DNA of 64,000 nucleotides from positions 508,178-572,177 of the forward strand of contig NZ_JAGIBH010000001.1 in NCBI RefSeq assembly GCF_017744445.1, given 5' to 3'. Within the stretch, counting starts at the first letter, position 1. The number at the start of each line of letters is the position of its first letter. The stretch is from Caulobacter sp. (GTDB lineage: Bacteria; Pseudomonadota; Alphaproteobacteria; Caulobacterales; Caulobacteraceae). Positions 17,067-28,965 of the stretch are shown here, piece after piece. Under the pieces are notes generated by a model. It saw nothing but the letters and a program-made list of their open reading frames with translations, was not told the origin of the DNA and ran no database searches. The translations under genes and the position numbers were made by a program.

Positions 17067-17768
17067 TTAGGCCGCCCAGGCGGCCGCGAAGCGCTTCAGC
17101 AGCGACCGCGCCGGGCTCTCGGCGCCAGCCTCGGCGGCTTCGAGGCGCAGGAACAGATCCCCAGCCTTATGCTGCGCCCGCGCGGGCAAGCCCTGGTTCG
17201 GCAACCGGACCAGCCCCCGGGCGGCGGCTTTGGTCGAGATCCAGGCCGGGCGGCGGCCCAGCGGGGTGTCGGCGTCGACGCGACCGCCTTCGGCCAGCAC
17301 GCGCGGGTCGACCTTGCCCGTCAGCCACAGGTCGTCGCCGCGCACCAGGGCGCCGTCCTGGGCGCGATAGCGGACCTCGAACATCACGCCCTCGACCCGC
17401 ACCTTGTCGCCTTCGCGCAGGCCGGCGGGCAGTTTCAGCCGCAGGTGTCGGCCGTCGATGGCGAGGTCCTCGGCGCCGCCGGCGACGGCGGTGGCGATGT
17501 CGATATCCAGGAACACCCGGTCGGCGATCGGCGGCGGGGTCGTCACCGCCGGCGGGAAGGTGGCCGGCTGGTAGGGATGCTCCTGCAGCAGGCGATAGGC
17601 GGCCAGCACGTCGCGGAACAGGGCCGCGTCGCCGGTCGGACGGTCGGGATGGGCCCGCTTGGCCGCCTCGCGATAGGCGGTGCGCAGCTCGCGCTCATCG
17701 GCGTCCGCGGCCACGCCCAGCAGGGCGCGGGCGGCGGAAAGCGTCAGGGCGGACGGACGGGCGGTCAT
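17067..17768 (-). CDS. DnaJ (J-domain) family co-chaperone
   Basis: 233 residues. The N-terminal J-domain (about 8-65) has ARALLGVAADADERELRTAY and the invariant HPD (in AKRAHPDRPTGD) that stimulates DnaK ATPase. The rest (about 80-215) resembles the DnaJ/CbpA C-terminal peptide-binding beta-domains (FLDIDIATAVAGG, GLREGDKVRVEG, GDLFLRLE). There is no zinc-finger domain, so it is closer to CbpA than to classical DnaJ. Expected partner: DnaK in the cytoplasm. A family A repeat follows its stop. Confidence 0.85.
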   Translation of the reverse strand: MTARPSALTLSAARALLGVAADADERELRTAYREAAKRAHPDRPTGDAALFRDVLAAYRLLQEHPYQPATFPPAVTTPPPIADRVFLDIDIATAVAGGAEDLAIDGRHLRLKLPAGLREGDKVRVEGVMFEVRYRAQDGALVRGDDLWLTGKVDPRVLAEGGRVDADTPLGRRPAWISTKAAARGLVRLPNQGLPARAQHKAGDLFLRLEAAEAGAESPARSLLKRFAAAWAA

Positions 17769-17815
17769 TCCCGGGACCCTGCCGCCGGGATGGTCAACGG
17801 CGGGTTAAGTTAAGA

Positions 17816-17838
17816 CTTTAGGGGCCATCCCCCTAAGG
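17816..17838 (+). other. Hairpin upstream of pdxH
   Basis: A 9-bp stem pairs 17816-17824 with 17830-17838 (one T-G pair), with a 5-base loop. It lies about 50 bp before the pdxH start in the 118-bp divergent gap, just after a GTTAAGTTAAG sequence. It may be a leader structure; its role is unknown. Confidence 0.35.
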
Positions 17839-17886
17839 TATCGGCCGGGTGTGGTCCCTCGCGTCGCAGGGGCCTATATCAAGGCC

Positions 17887-18555
17887 ATGAGCGCCGACCC
17901 GACCTTGATCCCCGCCTCGCCCAGCGAAGACGACTATGTCCGCCAGGTCACCGAGGCGGTTGCGCCGGCCCTGCTGTCGGAAGACGATCCGTTCGCCTTG
18001 TTCGCCGAGTGGCTGGAAGAGGCGGGCAAGAAGGAGCCCAACGATCCCAACGCCATGACCGTGTCGACCGTCGACGCCGACGGCATGCCGGACTCGCGCA
18101 TGGTGCTCTTGAAGGACTTCGATCCGCGCGGCTTCGTCTTCTACACCAACACCCACAGCGCCAAGGGCCAGGAGCTGAACGCCCACCCCAAGGCCGCCAT
18201 CCTGTTCCACTGGAAGTCGCTGCGCCGCCAGGTGCGGATCCGCGGGACCGTCGAGCCGACCACGCAAGCCGAGGCCGACGCCTATTTCGCCAGCCGCGCC
18301 CGCGCCAGCCAGATCGGCGCCTGGGCCAGCGACCAGTCGCAGCCTCTGCCCGACCGTCTGGCTCTTGAGAAACGCGTCGCCGAGATGGGCCTGAAGTTCG
18401 GCCTCTCCAAGGTGCCGCGCCCGCCGCACTGGTCGGGCTACCGTATCGTGCCGGTGACCATCGAGTTCTGGCGCGACCGCCCCTTCCGCCTGCATGAACG
18501 CCTGGTCTTCGACCGCGCGGATGGCGGTTGGACCACCAAGCGACTGTTTCCGTAG
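17887..18555 (+). CDS. pdxH: Pyridoxamine 5'-phosphate oxidase
   Basis: 222 residues from the ATG at 17887, preferred over an upstream GTG because family members start about ten residues before the [11 protein letters not shown] region. Conserved parts include [33 protein letters not shown] (FMN-binding) and the C-terminal [13 protein letters not shown] with the family-ending RLFP. The enzyme oxidises pyridoxine and pyridoxamine phosphates to pyridoxal 5'-phosphate using FMN and oxygen. It is divergent from the J-domain gene. The call is firm. Confidence 0.96.
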   Translation: MSADPTLIPASPSEDDYVRQVTEAVAPALLSEDDPFALFAEWLEEAGKKEPNDPNAMTVSTVDADGMPDSRMVLLKDFDPRGFVFYTNTHSAKGQELNAHPKAAILFHWKSLRRQVRIRGTVEPTTQAEADAYFASRARASQIGAWASDQSQPLPDRLALEKRVAEMGLKFGLSKVPRPPHWSGYRIVPVTIEFWRDRPFRLHERLVFDRADGGWTTKRLFP

Positions 18556-18635
18556 ACTAAAGTCTAGCGGTTGAGTGTCTGGCGACGGAACATCCTTGAG
18601 GTGCGATTAACCGCCGGCGCCTAGGCTTTTGGCCG

Positions 18636-19652
18636 ATGCGTCTAAGCTCGATCCTCACCTCCCTGGCGGCGGCGTTCACGCTGCTGGCCTGCGCGTCCGG
18701 CGCGTCGGCGGCCTGTACGGCCACGAGCACGGCGACGAGTTCGGCCACCTATTCGCCCAACGCCGTCACGCCCGTGACGCCCAGCATGGGGGCCGGTTTC
18801 GGCTGCGCGGCCGGCAGCCCGCTGTGGATCTCGTTCTCCGGCAACTATGTGAAGGCCACGATCACGACGTCGAACGGCTACAAGGTCAGCCAGGCCGGAG
18901 CGCCGGACATCAACTACGTGCTGTCGGCCGACGCGGCGGGGACCAAGCCGCTGTCGGGTACGGCGACCTACTACGTCAACGGCACGTCGGTGGATCTGGC
19001 CAACCTAATCGGCTTCGCGCCGACCAGCGTGCCTGTCTACATCAAGCCGACCATCGCGGGCGCGGTGAAGTCGGGGGTCTATACCGGCACGTTCACGATC
19101 CTGTGGGACTGGAGCCTGTGCTCGCTGGCCGTGGGCAGCAGCTGCATCGGGGTGACCGACAAGGACACCAAGTCGACCATCGTCACGGTCAATCTGACGA
19201 TCAGCGGCGGCAAGCCGGCGACCGTCACGACGACGACGACCGTGGTCTATGACGACAAGAACGGCACGACGAACCCCAAGTCCATTCCGGGCAGCAAGCA
19301 GCGCACCACCGTCACGGTCAGCAATCCCGACACCTCGGCGCTGGCCAGCAACACGATGGAGCTGAAGATCGCCACCCCGGCGGGGACCTCGATCGCGCTG
19401 GACGGCGACGGCGCGGGCGGGGCGTCGGTGGTCTTCACCGAGGGCAGCCCGGCCTCGGGCCTGGCGTTCACCTACACGTCCTCGACCAGTTTGAGCGACG
19501 ACGTCGAGTTCTCGTCCGACGGGGGCTCGAGCTGGCTGTTCCTGCCGACGGCGGCGACGCAAGCCCAGGTGACCCACATCCGCCTGAAGCCGCGCGGGGC
19601 GATGGCGGCGGGCTCGAACTTCAAGATCGCGGTCGCCTACACGGTTAAATGA
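18636..19652 (+). CDS. Secreted spore coat U (SCPU) domain protein
   Basis: 338 residues. A signal peptide (about 1-26, ending ASGASA) is followed by ACTATSTATSSATYSPNAVT and a beta-rich region of SCPU type (about 30-185) with Cys pairs. SCPU proteins resemble fimbrial subunits and are often secreted by chaperone-usher-like systems. The C-terminal 150 residues are an additional Ser/Thr/Gly-rich beta domain with no family I recognise. No chaperone or usher gene is adjacent, so it may act alone as an extracellular or surface protein. Confidence 0.7.
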   Translation: MRLSSILTSLAAAFTLLACASGASAACTATSTATSSATYSPNAVTPVTPSMGAGFGCAAGSPLWISFSGNYVKATITTSNGYKVSQAGAPDINYVLSADAAGTKPLSGTATYYVNGTSVDLANLIGFAPTSVPVYIKPTIAGAVKSGVYTGTFTILWDWSLCSLAVGSSCIGVTDKDTKSTIVTVNLTISGGKPATVTTTTTVVYDDKNGTTNPKSIPGSKQRTTVTVSNPDTSALASNTMELKIATPAGTSIALDGDGAGGASVVFTEGSPASGLAFTYTSSTSLSDDVEFSSDGGSSWLFLPTAATQAQVTHIRLKPRGAMAAGSNFKIAVAYTVK

Positions 19653-19656
19653 GGCC

Positions 19657-20127
19657 TCAGGCGTAGGCGATCAGCCGGCCCAGGGCGCCGACCACCAGCC
19701 ACAGGCTCAGCGAAGCGATCGCCATGGCCCGCGCGCCAGGCGGGACCGCGTGACCCCAGCGATCCAGCCGCTTGCCCCAAGCCAGGCGGAAGGCGACGGC
19801 ATTGATCACCGCCAGTCCGATCAGGGCGAGCTTCCACAGGAACAGCGGCGAAGCGGCCAGCGTCTTGGCGTCGGCGGCGAACATCGTGAAGCCGCTGGGC
19901 AGCATCAGAACCAGACCCGCGATCGCCAGCGGCGTCAGGGCTCGCGACAGCGCCGCGACCGGCAGATTGCGCCAGAGCCCCGCCAGCCTGATGTCCAGCA
20001 CGCCTACGCCGCCGACCAGCAACAGCAGGCCCAAGAGGTGGATCAGGTTGGCCAGCGGATAGGCATAGGCCGAGCCGCGCGCCCAGGCACCGAACGCCGA
20101 GGCCTGCAACGCCGCGATGGCCTCCAT
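19657..20127 (-). CDS. Multi-pass membrane protein (DUF6644-like)
   Basis: 156 residues with four hydrophobic segments (about 22-46, 62-84, 90-110 and 130-155). The first contains LANLIHLLGLLLLVGG, with a His that could bind heme, as in four-helix cytochrome-like membrane proteins. It follows the DUF6152 gene by 3 bp, so the two are an operon and their products may form a periplasmic/membrane pair. The family assignment is by pattern; the function is unknown. Confidence 0.65.
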   Translation of the reverse strand: MEAIAALQASAFGAWARGSAYAYPLANLIHLLGLLLLVGGVGVLDIRLAGLWRNLPVAALSRALTPLAIAGLVLMLPSGFTMFAADAKTLAASPLFLWKLALIGLAVINAVAFRLAWGKRLDRWGHAVPPGARAMAIASLSLWLVVGALGRLIAYA

Positions 20128-20130
20128 CCG

Positions 20131-20484
20131 CTAGCGCAGCTCGACGGTCTTGCCGTCGACGGTGACGCGCTCGATACGCATCTCGGGAACGCCGTCCTTG
20201 CGGGGATAGCCTTCCAGGGTCACGGCCTTGCCGGGCGCCAGCATGGCTTGGGACAGGCCGCGCGCTTCCATGCGGGCCACGGGGGCCAGAACCACGTCCC
20301 AGGTCTTGCCCTGGTAGCGGACCTTGGCCGCGCCGTGCGGATTGCCCCACGAGACCTCGGTCACCGGCCCGGTGACCTTGATGACCTTCTCGGCGTCGTA
20401 GGAGCTCCAGCCGTGGTGCGCGAAAGCGGCGACCGGAGCGGCGAGGGCGACGATCAGCGCCGCCGTGGGCAAGGGCCTGAACAT
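20131..20484 (-). CDS. Periplasmic DUF6152 family protein
   Basis: 117 residues. The signal peptide (about 1-22, ending AAFA) is directly followed by the HHGWSSYD motif that marks DUF6152. The rest is a small beta-rich domain (VTEVSWGNPHGAAKVRYQGK, then KAVTLEGYPRK). The adjacent His residues at the mature N-terminus could bind a metal. It is the first gene of a two-gene operon with the membrane protein at 19657. The biological role is not known. Confidence 0.75.
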   Translation of the reverse strand: MFRPLPTAALIVALAAPVAAFAHHGWSSYDAEKVIKVTGPVTEVSWGNPHGAAKVRYQGKTWDVVLAPVARMEARGLSQAMLAPGKAVTLEGYPRKDGVPEMRIERVTVDGKTVELR

Positions 20485-20539
20485 GGATGATCTCCGTCTG
20501 TCCCCGACGCCTCTAGAGGGTCACGGGGACGCGCGGAGT

Positions 20540-21463
20540 TCAAGAGGTCCGGCCGATGTCGTCCAGGCGGAACGGAGTCGTCTGGTAGATCTGGTTGATC
20601 CAGTTGGAGAACAGCAGGTGAGCGTGGCCGCGCCAGCGGTTGCGCGGGGCGCGGCTGGCGTCGCCGCCGGGGAAGTAGTGGGCCGGCTGCGGGGTCGACG
20701 GGTCCTTGGCGCTGTCGCGGACATACTCGTCGCGCAGGGTCTCGCCGTCATATTCCAGGTGGTTGAACATGTGCAGCGAGCGGCGCTGGGCGTCCTCGAT
20801 CAGGGATAGGCCGGCCTCGTCCGATTCCAGCAGCACCTTCAGGCCGGGCGCCTGGTCGACCGCCGCGCGGCTGACCTCGGTCCAGCGCGAGACCGGGATG
20901 TCGACCTCGTCGGCGAAGCCACGCAGATAGGCCGAGGTCGGCTCGACCAGGTGGTGGGCATAGACGCCCGAGCGCTTGGCCGGCAGCACCTGCTTGTCAA
21001 CGCCGTGGAAGTGGCGCAGCGCGGCTTGCGCGCCCCAGCAGATGGTCAGGCAGCTGTGCACGTGGGCCTGACTCCAGTCGAAGATGCGGCGCAGCTCGTC
21101 CCAATAGGCGACCTCCTCGAAGGCCATGGTCTCGACCGGCGCGCCGGTGACGATGAAGCCGTCGAAGCGCTGGTCGCGCATCTCGTCCCACGACCGGTAG
21201 AAGGCGGCCATGTGTTCGGCCGGGGTGTTGCGCGGGGTGTGGCTGGCCAGCTGCATCAGAGAGAGCTCGACCTGCAGCGGCGTGGCGCCCAGGAGGCGCG
21301 CGAACTGGGTCTCGGTCTTGGGCTTGTCCGGCATCAGGTTCAGCAGGCCGATGCGCAGCGGACGGATGTCCTGGCGGGCGGCGTCGGTCTCGCGCATGAC
21401 GACCACGCCCTCGGCTTCGAGGGTGGCGCGGGCAGGCAGTGAATCCGGAATCTTGATCGGCAA
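20540..21463 (-). CDS. metA: Homoserine O-succinyltransferase/acetyltransferase MetA
   Basis: 307 residues if the TTG at 21463 is used. It gives the family-typical N-terminus (PIKIPDSLPARATLEAEGV), an upstream AGGGG, and the usual length of about 305. A GTG at 21541 keeps the frame but sits two bases from AGGAGG and inside a structured leader. Catalytic Cys is in TICWGAQAAL; His and Glu of the triad fall in the MFNHLEYD segment. MetA acylates homoserine, the first committed step to methionine. Whether the acyl group is succinyl or acetyl cannot be read safely. Confidence 0.92.
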   Translation of the reverse strand: MPIKIPDSLPARATLEAEGVVVMRETDAARQDIRPLRIGLLNLMPDKPKTETQFARLLGATPLQVELSLMQLASHTPRNTPAEHMAAFYRSWDEMRDQRFDGFIVTGAPVETMAFEEVAYWDELRRIFDWSQAHVHSCLTICWGAQAALRHFHGVDKQVLPAKRSGVYAHHLVEPTSAYLRGFADEVDIPVSRWTEVSRAAVDQAPGLKVLLESDEAGLSLIEDAQRRSLHMFNHLEYDGETLRDEYVRDSAKDPSTPQPAHYFPGGDASRAPRNRWRGHAHLLFSNWINQIYQTTPFRLDDIGRTS

Positions 21464-21538
21464 GGCTTCGCCCCTGGACTTCGACAACAATCGACGCGGG
21501 ACGGAGGTGGAGATCACCCGTTTCGTTGCCGTCTCGGC

Positions 21539-21614
21539 CACATCCTCCTCGGAAGGAGCGCCACCTTGCCCGGGAAGGCAGGTTGGCGTTGGGCGCGGCC
21601 CAACTCTTGATGCA
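21539..21614 (-). promoter_or_regulatory. Structured metA leader, possible riboswitch
   Basis: Read on the minus strand, a 76-nt region folds into a four-way junction. The closing helix is TGCATC (21614-21609) with GATGTG (21544-21539). Next come a linker AAGAG, an exact hairpin TTGGGC-CGC-GCCCAA (21603-21589), a longer hairpin with stems CGCCA/TGGCG and TGCC/GGCA (21588-21559), and CTCCT-TCCG-AGGAG (21558-21545). The arrangement and the AAGAG and AAGGTG segments recall SAM-I-type riboswitches, but it is shorter and lacks the kink-turn. It does not fit SAM-II. Confidence 0.4.
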
Positions 21615-21670
21615 GACGCAGGACTAGCCGATGCGAAGCGCGGCTACAAGTCGGGGCAGGGCTCTTGCGA

Positions 21671-22303
21671 CTATCGGACGCCGTAGCGGCATAGGAACGT
21701 CTCCACCGCGTCCTCGGCGATGGCCTTGATCGGCCGGCGGGGCTGGACATCGTCGCCGGCCGACAGGCCCAGCACCAGGGTCACGTGGTCCAGCATGCCC
21801 ATCAGCTGGCCGGCGGCCCATGAGGCCTTGTCGACCTTCAGCTCGCCGGCCCGGACCAGGTCGTTGATCACCGCGATCGCCGCGCCGCCCAGCTCGTCGC
21901 GGGCGCTCTGCAGGAAATATTCGGCGACGTCCTCGAAGCGGCGGCGCTCGGCCGTGACCATGCGGAACATGGCGCGGGTGTCGGGGCGCGAGAAGAACAG
22001 GGCGTAGGCATTGGCCAGGGCCGTCAGCCGCGTGCGGGCGTCGCCCTTGGTGCGGACCGCCTCGCGGACCGGGGCGGCGATGCCGCTGACCGTCTCCATG
22101 ACGATGGCCTTGAACAGGTCGGCCTTGCTGGGGAAGTAGGCGTACAGCGTGGCCGTCGAGACTCCCGCCGCACGGGCCACCACCTCCATGCCGGCATCGG
22201 CGTAACCCTGGCGAAGAAACAGGCTCCTGGCAGAGCCGAGGATTTCCTCGCGCTTGTGACCCGACCGCTTCAAACCCGCGCCGACAAGCATATGTGCACT
22301 CAC
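21671..22303 (-). CDS. TetR/AcrR-family transcriptional regulator
   Basis: 210 residues from GTG at 22303, or 206 from the ATG at 22291. The helix-turn-helix spans about residues 18-65 (ILGSARSLFLRQGYADAGME, then AGVSTATLYAYFPSKADLF). The C-terminal domain resembles the TetR_C group with FFSRPDTRAMFRMVTAERRR. It is upstream of metA on the same strand, 130 bp away with the metA leader between, so an operon is unlikely. The target is unknown; no strong palindrome was seen in its own upstream gap. Confidence 0.85.
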   Translation of the reverse strand: MSAHMLVGAGLKRSGHKREEILGSARSLFLRQGYADAGMEVVARAAGVSTATLYAYFPSKADLFKAIVMETVSGIAAPVREAVRTKGDARTRLTALANAYALFFSRPDTRAMFRMVTAERRRFEDVAEYFLQSARDELGGAAIAVINDLVRAGELKVDKASWAAGQLMGMLDHVTLVLGLSAGDDVQPRRPIKAIAEDAVETFLCRYGVR

Positions 22304-22387
22304 ACTGGATGGCTTCGATGCAATCTAGCCGCGAAAACGAGGGGTAAGCAAGGCTGACGTTAGAGGACTCTCGTTCGGCTTTCGGCT

Positions 22388-23935
22388 ATGCAGCCCCGGC
22401 GCCGATTTCGTGCGCGGACAGATGGGATTTTCGGCGTGATCAAGGACGCGGAAGCCGCGCGCGAGCAGGAAGTGGCCGCCTGGTTCGAAGGCCGGGCCGA
22501 AAGCACGATCGAGACCTCGTGCGCGCGTGTGTTCCTGATCGGCGGCTCGGCCTTCAAGGTGAAGCGCCCGGTCGACTTCGGCTTCCTGGACTATTCGACG
22601 CTGGAGCTGCGCCGCTGGGCGCTGGAGCGCGAGCTGACCTTCAACCGCGCCGCCGCGCCTGACATCTATCGCGAGGTGCGCCGCCTGACGCGGACGGCCG
22701 ACGGCGGCATCGAGTTCGACGGCGCGGGCGAGATCGTCGAGTACCTGCTGGAAATGCGCCGCTTCGACCAGAACGGCGTCCTGGCCACCCAGCCGTGGGC
22801 GATCGACGACGCGCTGGAGGATTCGCTGGGCCGCACGGTGGCCCGCTTCCACGCCGGCTCGAGCCTGCGTCCGCAAGGCGGCGGCGTGTCGGCGCTCGGT
22901 TACACGATCCGCTCGAACGCCAACCTGCTGCGCGGCCTGTCCTCGCGCCTGGGCAAGCAGGCGGTCGAGCGCCTGGTGCATGAGACCGACATCGCCCTGG
23001 AGCGTCTGGGTCCGCTGCTGGACGGCCGCGCCAAGGACGGCTTCGCTCGCCACTGCCATGGCGACCTGCATCTCGGAAACATCCTGATTGAGAACGGTCA
23101 GCCGATCTTGTTCGACTGCATCGAGTTCAACGACACCCTGTCGGACATCGACGTGCAGTACGACCTGGCCTTCCTGCTGATGGACCTGGACTTCCGCCGT
23201 CGCCGCGACGCCGCCGGCCGGGTGCTGAACGCCTATCTGGACGAGGCGTCCCGCACCTTCGGCGAAGGCCTGTGGACGGGTCTCGCCGCCCTGCCGCTGA
23301 TGCTCAGCGTCCGCGCCGCCGTGCGCACCCACGTCTGGGCCTATACCGGCGACGACGAGGCCGCGCGGGCCTATCTGCAGACCGCCTTGGATCACCTGGC
23401 CCCCAAGCCGGTCAGCCTGGTGGCGGCCGGCGGCCTGTCGGGCTCGGGCAAGTCGACCTTCTCGCGCGTCTGCGCCCCCGGCCTGGGCTCGGCCCCCGGC
23501 GCGGTGGTGCTGCGCACCGACGAGATCCGCAAACGCCTGTGGGGCGTGCCCTCGCTGGAGCGCCTGCCGCGCGAGGCCTATACGCCGGAGATGAGCGCCA
23601 AGGTCTATGACCAGCTGTTCCATGACGCCGAGCTGTGCCTGAAGGCCCGCCGCTCGGTGGTGTTGGACGCGGTGTTCCTCAAGCCCGAGGAACGCGCCCG
23701 CGCCGAGGCTCTGGCCAAGAGCGCGGACGTCGGCTTCCTAGGCGTGTGGCTGGAGGCTCCGCCCGAGGTGCTGCGCCAGCGCGTCGCCGCCCGCGTCAAC
23801 GACGCCTCGGACGCCGACGTGGCGGTGCTGGAGACGCAGTTGACCCGCGACGCCGGCGAGATCACCTGGCGCAAGGTGGATACGGTCAATGCGTTCGAGG
23901 ACGAAGCCCGAGCGTTGGCGGAGACGATGGGGTAA
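22388..23935 (+). CDS. Bifunctional phosphotransferase-like / P-loop kinase protein
   Basis: 515 residues, a natural two-domain protein. The N-terminal part (about 1-335) is aminoglycoside-phosphotransferase-like, with a kinase catalytic loop HCHGDLHLGNIL and metal-binding FDCIEFND. The C-terminal part (about 340-515) is a small P-loop kinase with Walker A GLSGSGKST and a Lid-like Arg-rich segment, similar to gluconate or zeta-type kinases. The substrate is unknown. A GTG at 22436 is an alternative start. It is followed by a family A repeat and a convergent histidine kinase. Confidence 0.8.
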   Translation: MQPRRRFRARTDGIFGVIKDAEAAREQEVAAWFEGRAESTIETSCARVFLIGGSAFKVKRPVDFGFLDYSTLELRRWALERELTFNRAAAPDIYREVRRLTRTADGGIEFDGAGEIVEYLLEMRRFDQNGVLATQPWAIDDALEDSLGRTVARFHAGSSLRPQGGGVSALGYTIRSNANLLRGLSSRLGKQAVERLVHETDIALERLGPLLDGRAKDGFARHCHGDLHLGNILIENGQPILFDCIEFNDTLSDIDVQYDLAFLLMDLDFRRRRDAAGRVLNAYLDEASRTFGEGLWTGLAALPLMLSVRAAVRTHVWAYTGDDEAARAYLQTALDHLAPKPVSLVAAGGLSGSGKSTFSRVCAPGLGSAPGAVVLRTDEIRKRLWGVPSLERLPREAYTPEMSAKVYDQLFHDAELCLKARRSVVLDAVFLKPEERARAEALAKSADVGFLGVWLEAPPEVLRQRVAARVNDASDADVAVLETQLTRDAGEITWRKVDTVNAFEDEARALAETMG

Positions 23936-23939
23936 TGAA

Positions 23940-24060
23940 GATCCTCCCCCGCGATGCGGGGGAGGTGGCCCAGAGGGCCGGAGGGGGCTAACGCGGCGCG
24001 CGTCCAGCTCGCCCCCTCAGTCGCTTCGCGACAGCTCCCCCGTATCACGGGGGAGCATCT
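23940..24060. repeat. Intergenic palindromic repeat, family A
   Basis: Left hairpin CTCCCCCgcgatgCGGGGGAG, central GAGGGGGC with GCCCCCTC, right hairpin with exact 9-bp arms around ATC (CTCCCCCGTatcACGGGGGAG). It is nearly identical in its ends to the copy at 16944-17063; the centre differs. It lies between convergent genes, where it could also act as a bidirectional terminator. Confidence 0.85.
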
Positions 24061-24061
24061 A

Positions 24062-25825
24062 TCAAGCCGCCCCGCGCAACGCCCCCTCATCCGGCGGCTC
24101 CGGGTTCACCGCCCGGATGATCGCCGTGATCAGGTCCATCGGCTTGACCGGCTTGCCCAGGTGATCGTCGAAGCCCAGGCCCAGGAACCGTTCGCGGTCG
24201 CCGGCCATGGCCGAGGCGGTCAGGGCGATGACGGGCAGGGCGGGGTCGCCGGCGCGGCCGGCGCGGATGGCTTCCAGCGCGGTGATGCCGTCCATCACTG
24301 GCATGTTGATGTCCATCAGCACGCAGTCGTAGTGCTGCTGGGTCATGGCCTCGAGCGCTTCCTGGCCGTTCTCGACCACGGTCAGGGCCACGCCCGCCGG
24401 TTCCAGCATGGTGCGCACGACCAGCTGGTTGACGGCGTTGTCCTCGGCCATCAGCACCTGGATCTGGCCCAGGCTCTCGTCGTCGACCTGCGGTTCCGGT
24501 TCGGCCGGGGCCGGCGCGGACGCCAGCGGGGCGCGGACGCTGAGCACGAAGCAGGCGCCGCTCGGGGTGGGCTTCAGCACGAGGTCGCCGCCCAGCTGGC
24601 GGGCCAGCGAGCGCGAGATGGCCAGGCCCAGACCCGCCCCGCCATAGCCGCGCGAGATGGTCTCGTCGGCCTGGGTGAAGCTGTCGAACACGCGGTCGGC
24701 GGCCTCGGCCGGCACGCCGGGGCCGGTGTCGGAGACGGCGAAGCGGATGACCTGCTGATCGCCGTCATTTTCCGCGCTGACCGCCACCCGGACATGGCCC
24801 TGGGCGGTGAACTTGACGGCGTTGGAGACCAGGTTGGTCAGCACCTGACGGATCCGCAGCGGATCGGCGCGGACCCACTCGGGAACCTCGGTGTCGTAGC
24901 GGGCGAACAGCGACAGGCCCTTGGCCTCGGCCGCGTCGCGCCAGGCGTCGACCACGTCCGAGACGATGGCGCGCGGTTCGACGATCTCGGGGGCCAGCTC
25001 AACCTTGCCGGCCTCGACGCGCGACAGGTCCAGCACGTCGTTGAGCAGCTGCATCAGGCTGTCGCCCGACTTGATCATCAGCTCGACCTGCTGGCGCTGG
25101 GCGGCGGTCAGTTTCGAACGCCCCAGAGCGTGGGCCATGCCTAGCAGGCCGTTCATCGGCGTGCGCAGCTCGTGGCTGGTGACGGCGATGAAGGTCGACT
25201 TGGCGCGGGCGGCTTCCAGGGCGCGCTCGCGCTCGTCGCGCAGGCCGCGGGTCAGCTGGTCCATGCGGCGGGCGGCGGCGCGGTTGCGCAGGGCGACATT
25301 GATGGTGATGCCGATCAGCAGCACCAGCGACCAGCGCATGGCGTGGGTCGCCGGGTCGCCGCCGGGCATGAACAGGAACGGGAAGGCGAGCAGGCTGACG
25401 ATCGGCGCCACGCCGCTCAGGATCAGCAGGGCCAGCGGCTGGTGGCGGTACTGCTGCATGAACACCAGCTGGCCGCACCAGATGGCGACGGCGGCGATCT
25501 TCAGGTGAGCGGGACCGTGCAGCCAGAGCAGGGCCGCCAGCGCCGCCCAGCTGCCGTTGACCGGAATGGCGGCGAACATGAAGGCGGCGCGATCGGTGCG
25601 GCTGCCCGGACGTCCCTTGCCGAAGTTGCGGGTGGCCAGGGCCGCCAGACCCTCGGCGACCAGGAAGCTCAGAAGCCAGGCGAAAGCGGTGCGATAGCCC
25701 AGACCGACGCCGATGACGCCCGCCGCCAGACAACCGGAAATAATGCGCGAAGGACCCAGCCGCCGAATGTCGGCCGCGACCTCGTCCAGTCGCTCATCTG
25801 CTAAGGTATCGGCCCACCAGCCCAA
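24062..25825 (-). CDS. Hybrid sensor histidine kinase with receiver domain
   Basis: About 587 residues from a TTG at 25825 with AGAGGCGAG upstream; a TTG at 25888 would add 21 residues. Several hydrophobic segments occupy roughly the first 170 residues. HisKA follows, with the phosphorylatable His in TSHELRTPMNGLLGM, then HATPase with N-box VSNAVKF, G1 DTGPGVP and G2 GGAGLGLAIS. The C-terminal receiver (about 450-570) has phospho-acceptor Asp in VLMDINMPVMDG. No periplasmic sensor domain is evident, so it may sense through the membrane bundle. The phosphorelay partner is unknown. Confidence 0.9.
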   Translation of the reverse strand: MGWWADTLADERLDEVAADIRRLGPSRIISGCLAAGVIGVGLGYRTAFAWLLSFLVAEGLAALATRNFGKGRPGSRTDRAAFMFAAIPVNGSWAALAALLWLHGPAHLKIAAVAIWCGQLVFMQQYRHQPLALLILSGVAPIVSLLAFPFLFMPGGDPATHAMRWSLVLLIGITINVALRNRAAARRMDQLTRGLRDERERALEAARAKSTFIAVTSHELRTPMNGLLGMAHALGRSKLTAAQRQQVELMIKSGDSLMQLLNDVLDLSRVEAGKVELAPEIVEPRAIVSDVVDAWRDAAEAKGLSLFARYDTEVPEWVRADPLRIRQVLTNLVSNAVKFTAQGHVRVAVSAENDGDQQVIRFAVSDTGPGVPAEAADRVFDSFTQADETISRGYGGAGLGLAISRSLARQLGGDLVLKPTPSGACFVLSVRAPLASAPAPAEPEPQVDDESLGQIQVLMAEDNAVNQLVVRTMLEPAGVALTVVENGQEALEAMTQQHYDCVLMDINMPVMDGITALEAIRAGRAGDPALPVIALTASAMAGDRERFLGLGFDDHLGKPVKPMDLITAIIRAVNPEPPDEGALRGAA

Positions 25826-26055
25826 GGACTCGCCTCTTTGGACGACGACGATTTGTTCGCCTACGTTGCGACTATCCCCCGCCGGCAACCAAGAGTCTCC
25901 TTAACACGCGTGCGACCGATCAGCGCGTGCGTCGACTAGGCGACCGATCACTTTTCGTCGATTTCCCTTGTGAAGCGGCCCCGCGTTGCGTGTTGCGTCT
26001 GCCCCCGATAGCCTCGCCTGAACAACGATAAGCAACCGAGAGAGAGCGGGAGTCG

Positions 26056-28956
<2,901 letters not shown>

Positions 28957-28965
28957 GGCGCGGCG

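Noticed and set aside
21464..21541. Longer metA with a GTG start at 21541.
   Set aside because: The AGGAGG is only two bases from this GTG, the extra 26 residues are not family-like, and the TTG at 21463 gives the usual N-terminus and length.
17833..25815. An identical 14-base word (CTAAGGTATCGGCC) occurs upstream of pdxH and in the 5' end of the histidine kinase gene.
   Set aside because: With 64 kb of sequence several 14-base matches are expected by chance, and one copy lies within coding sequence; no further similarity surrounds it.
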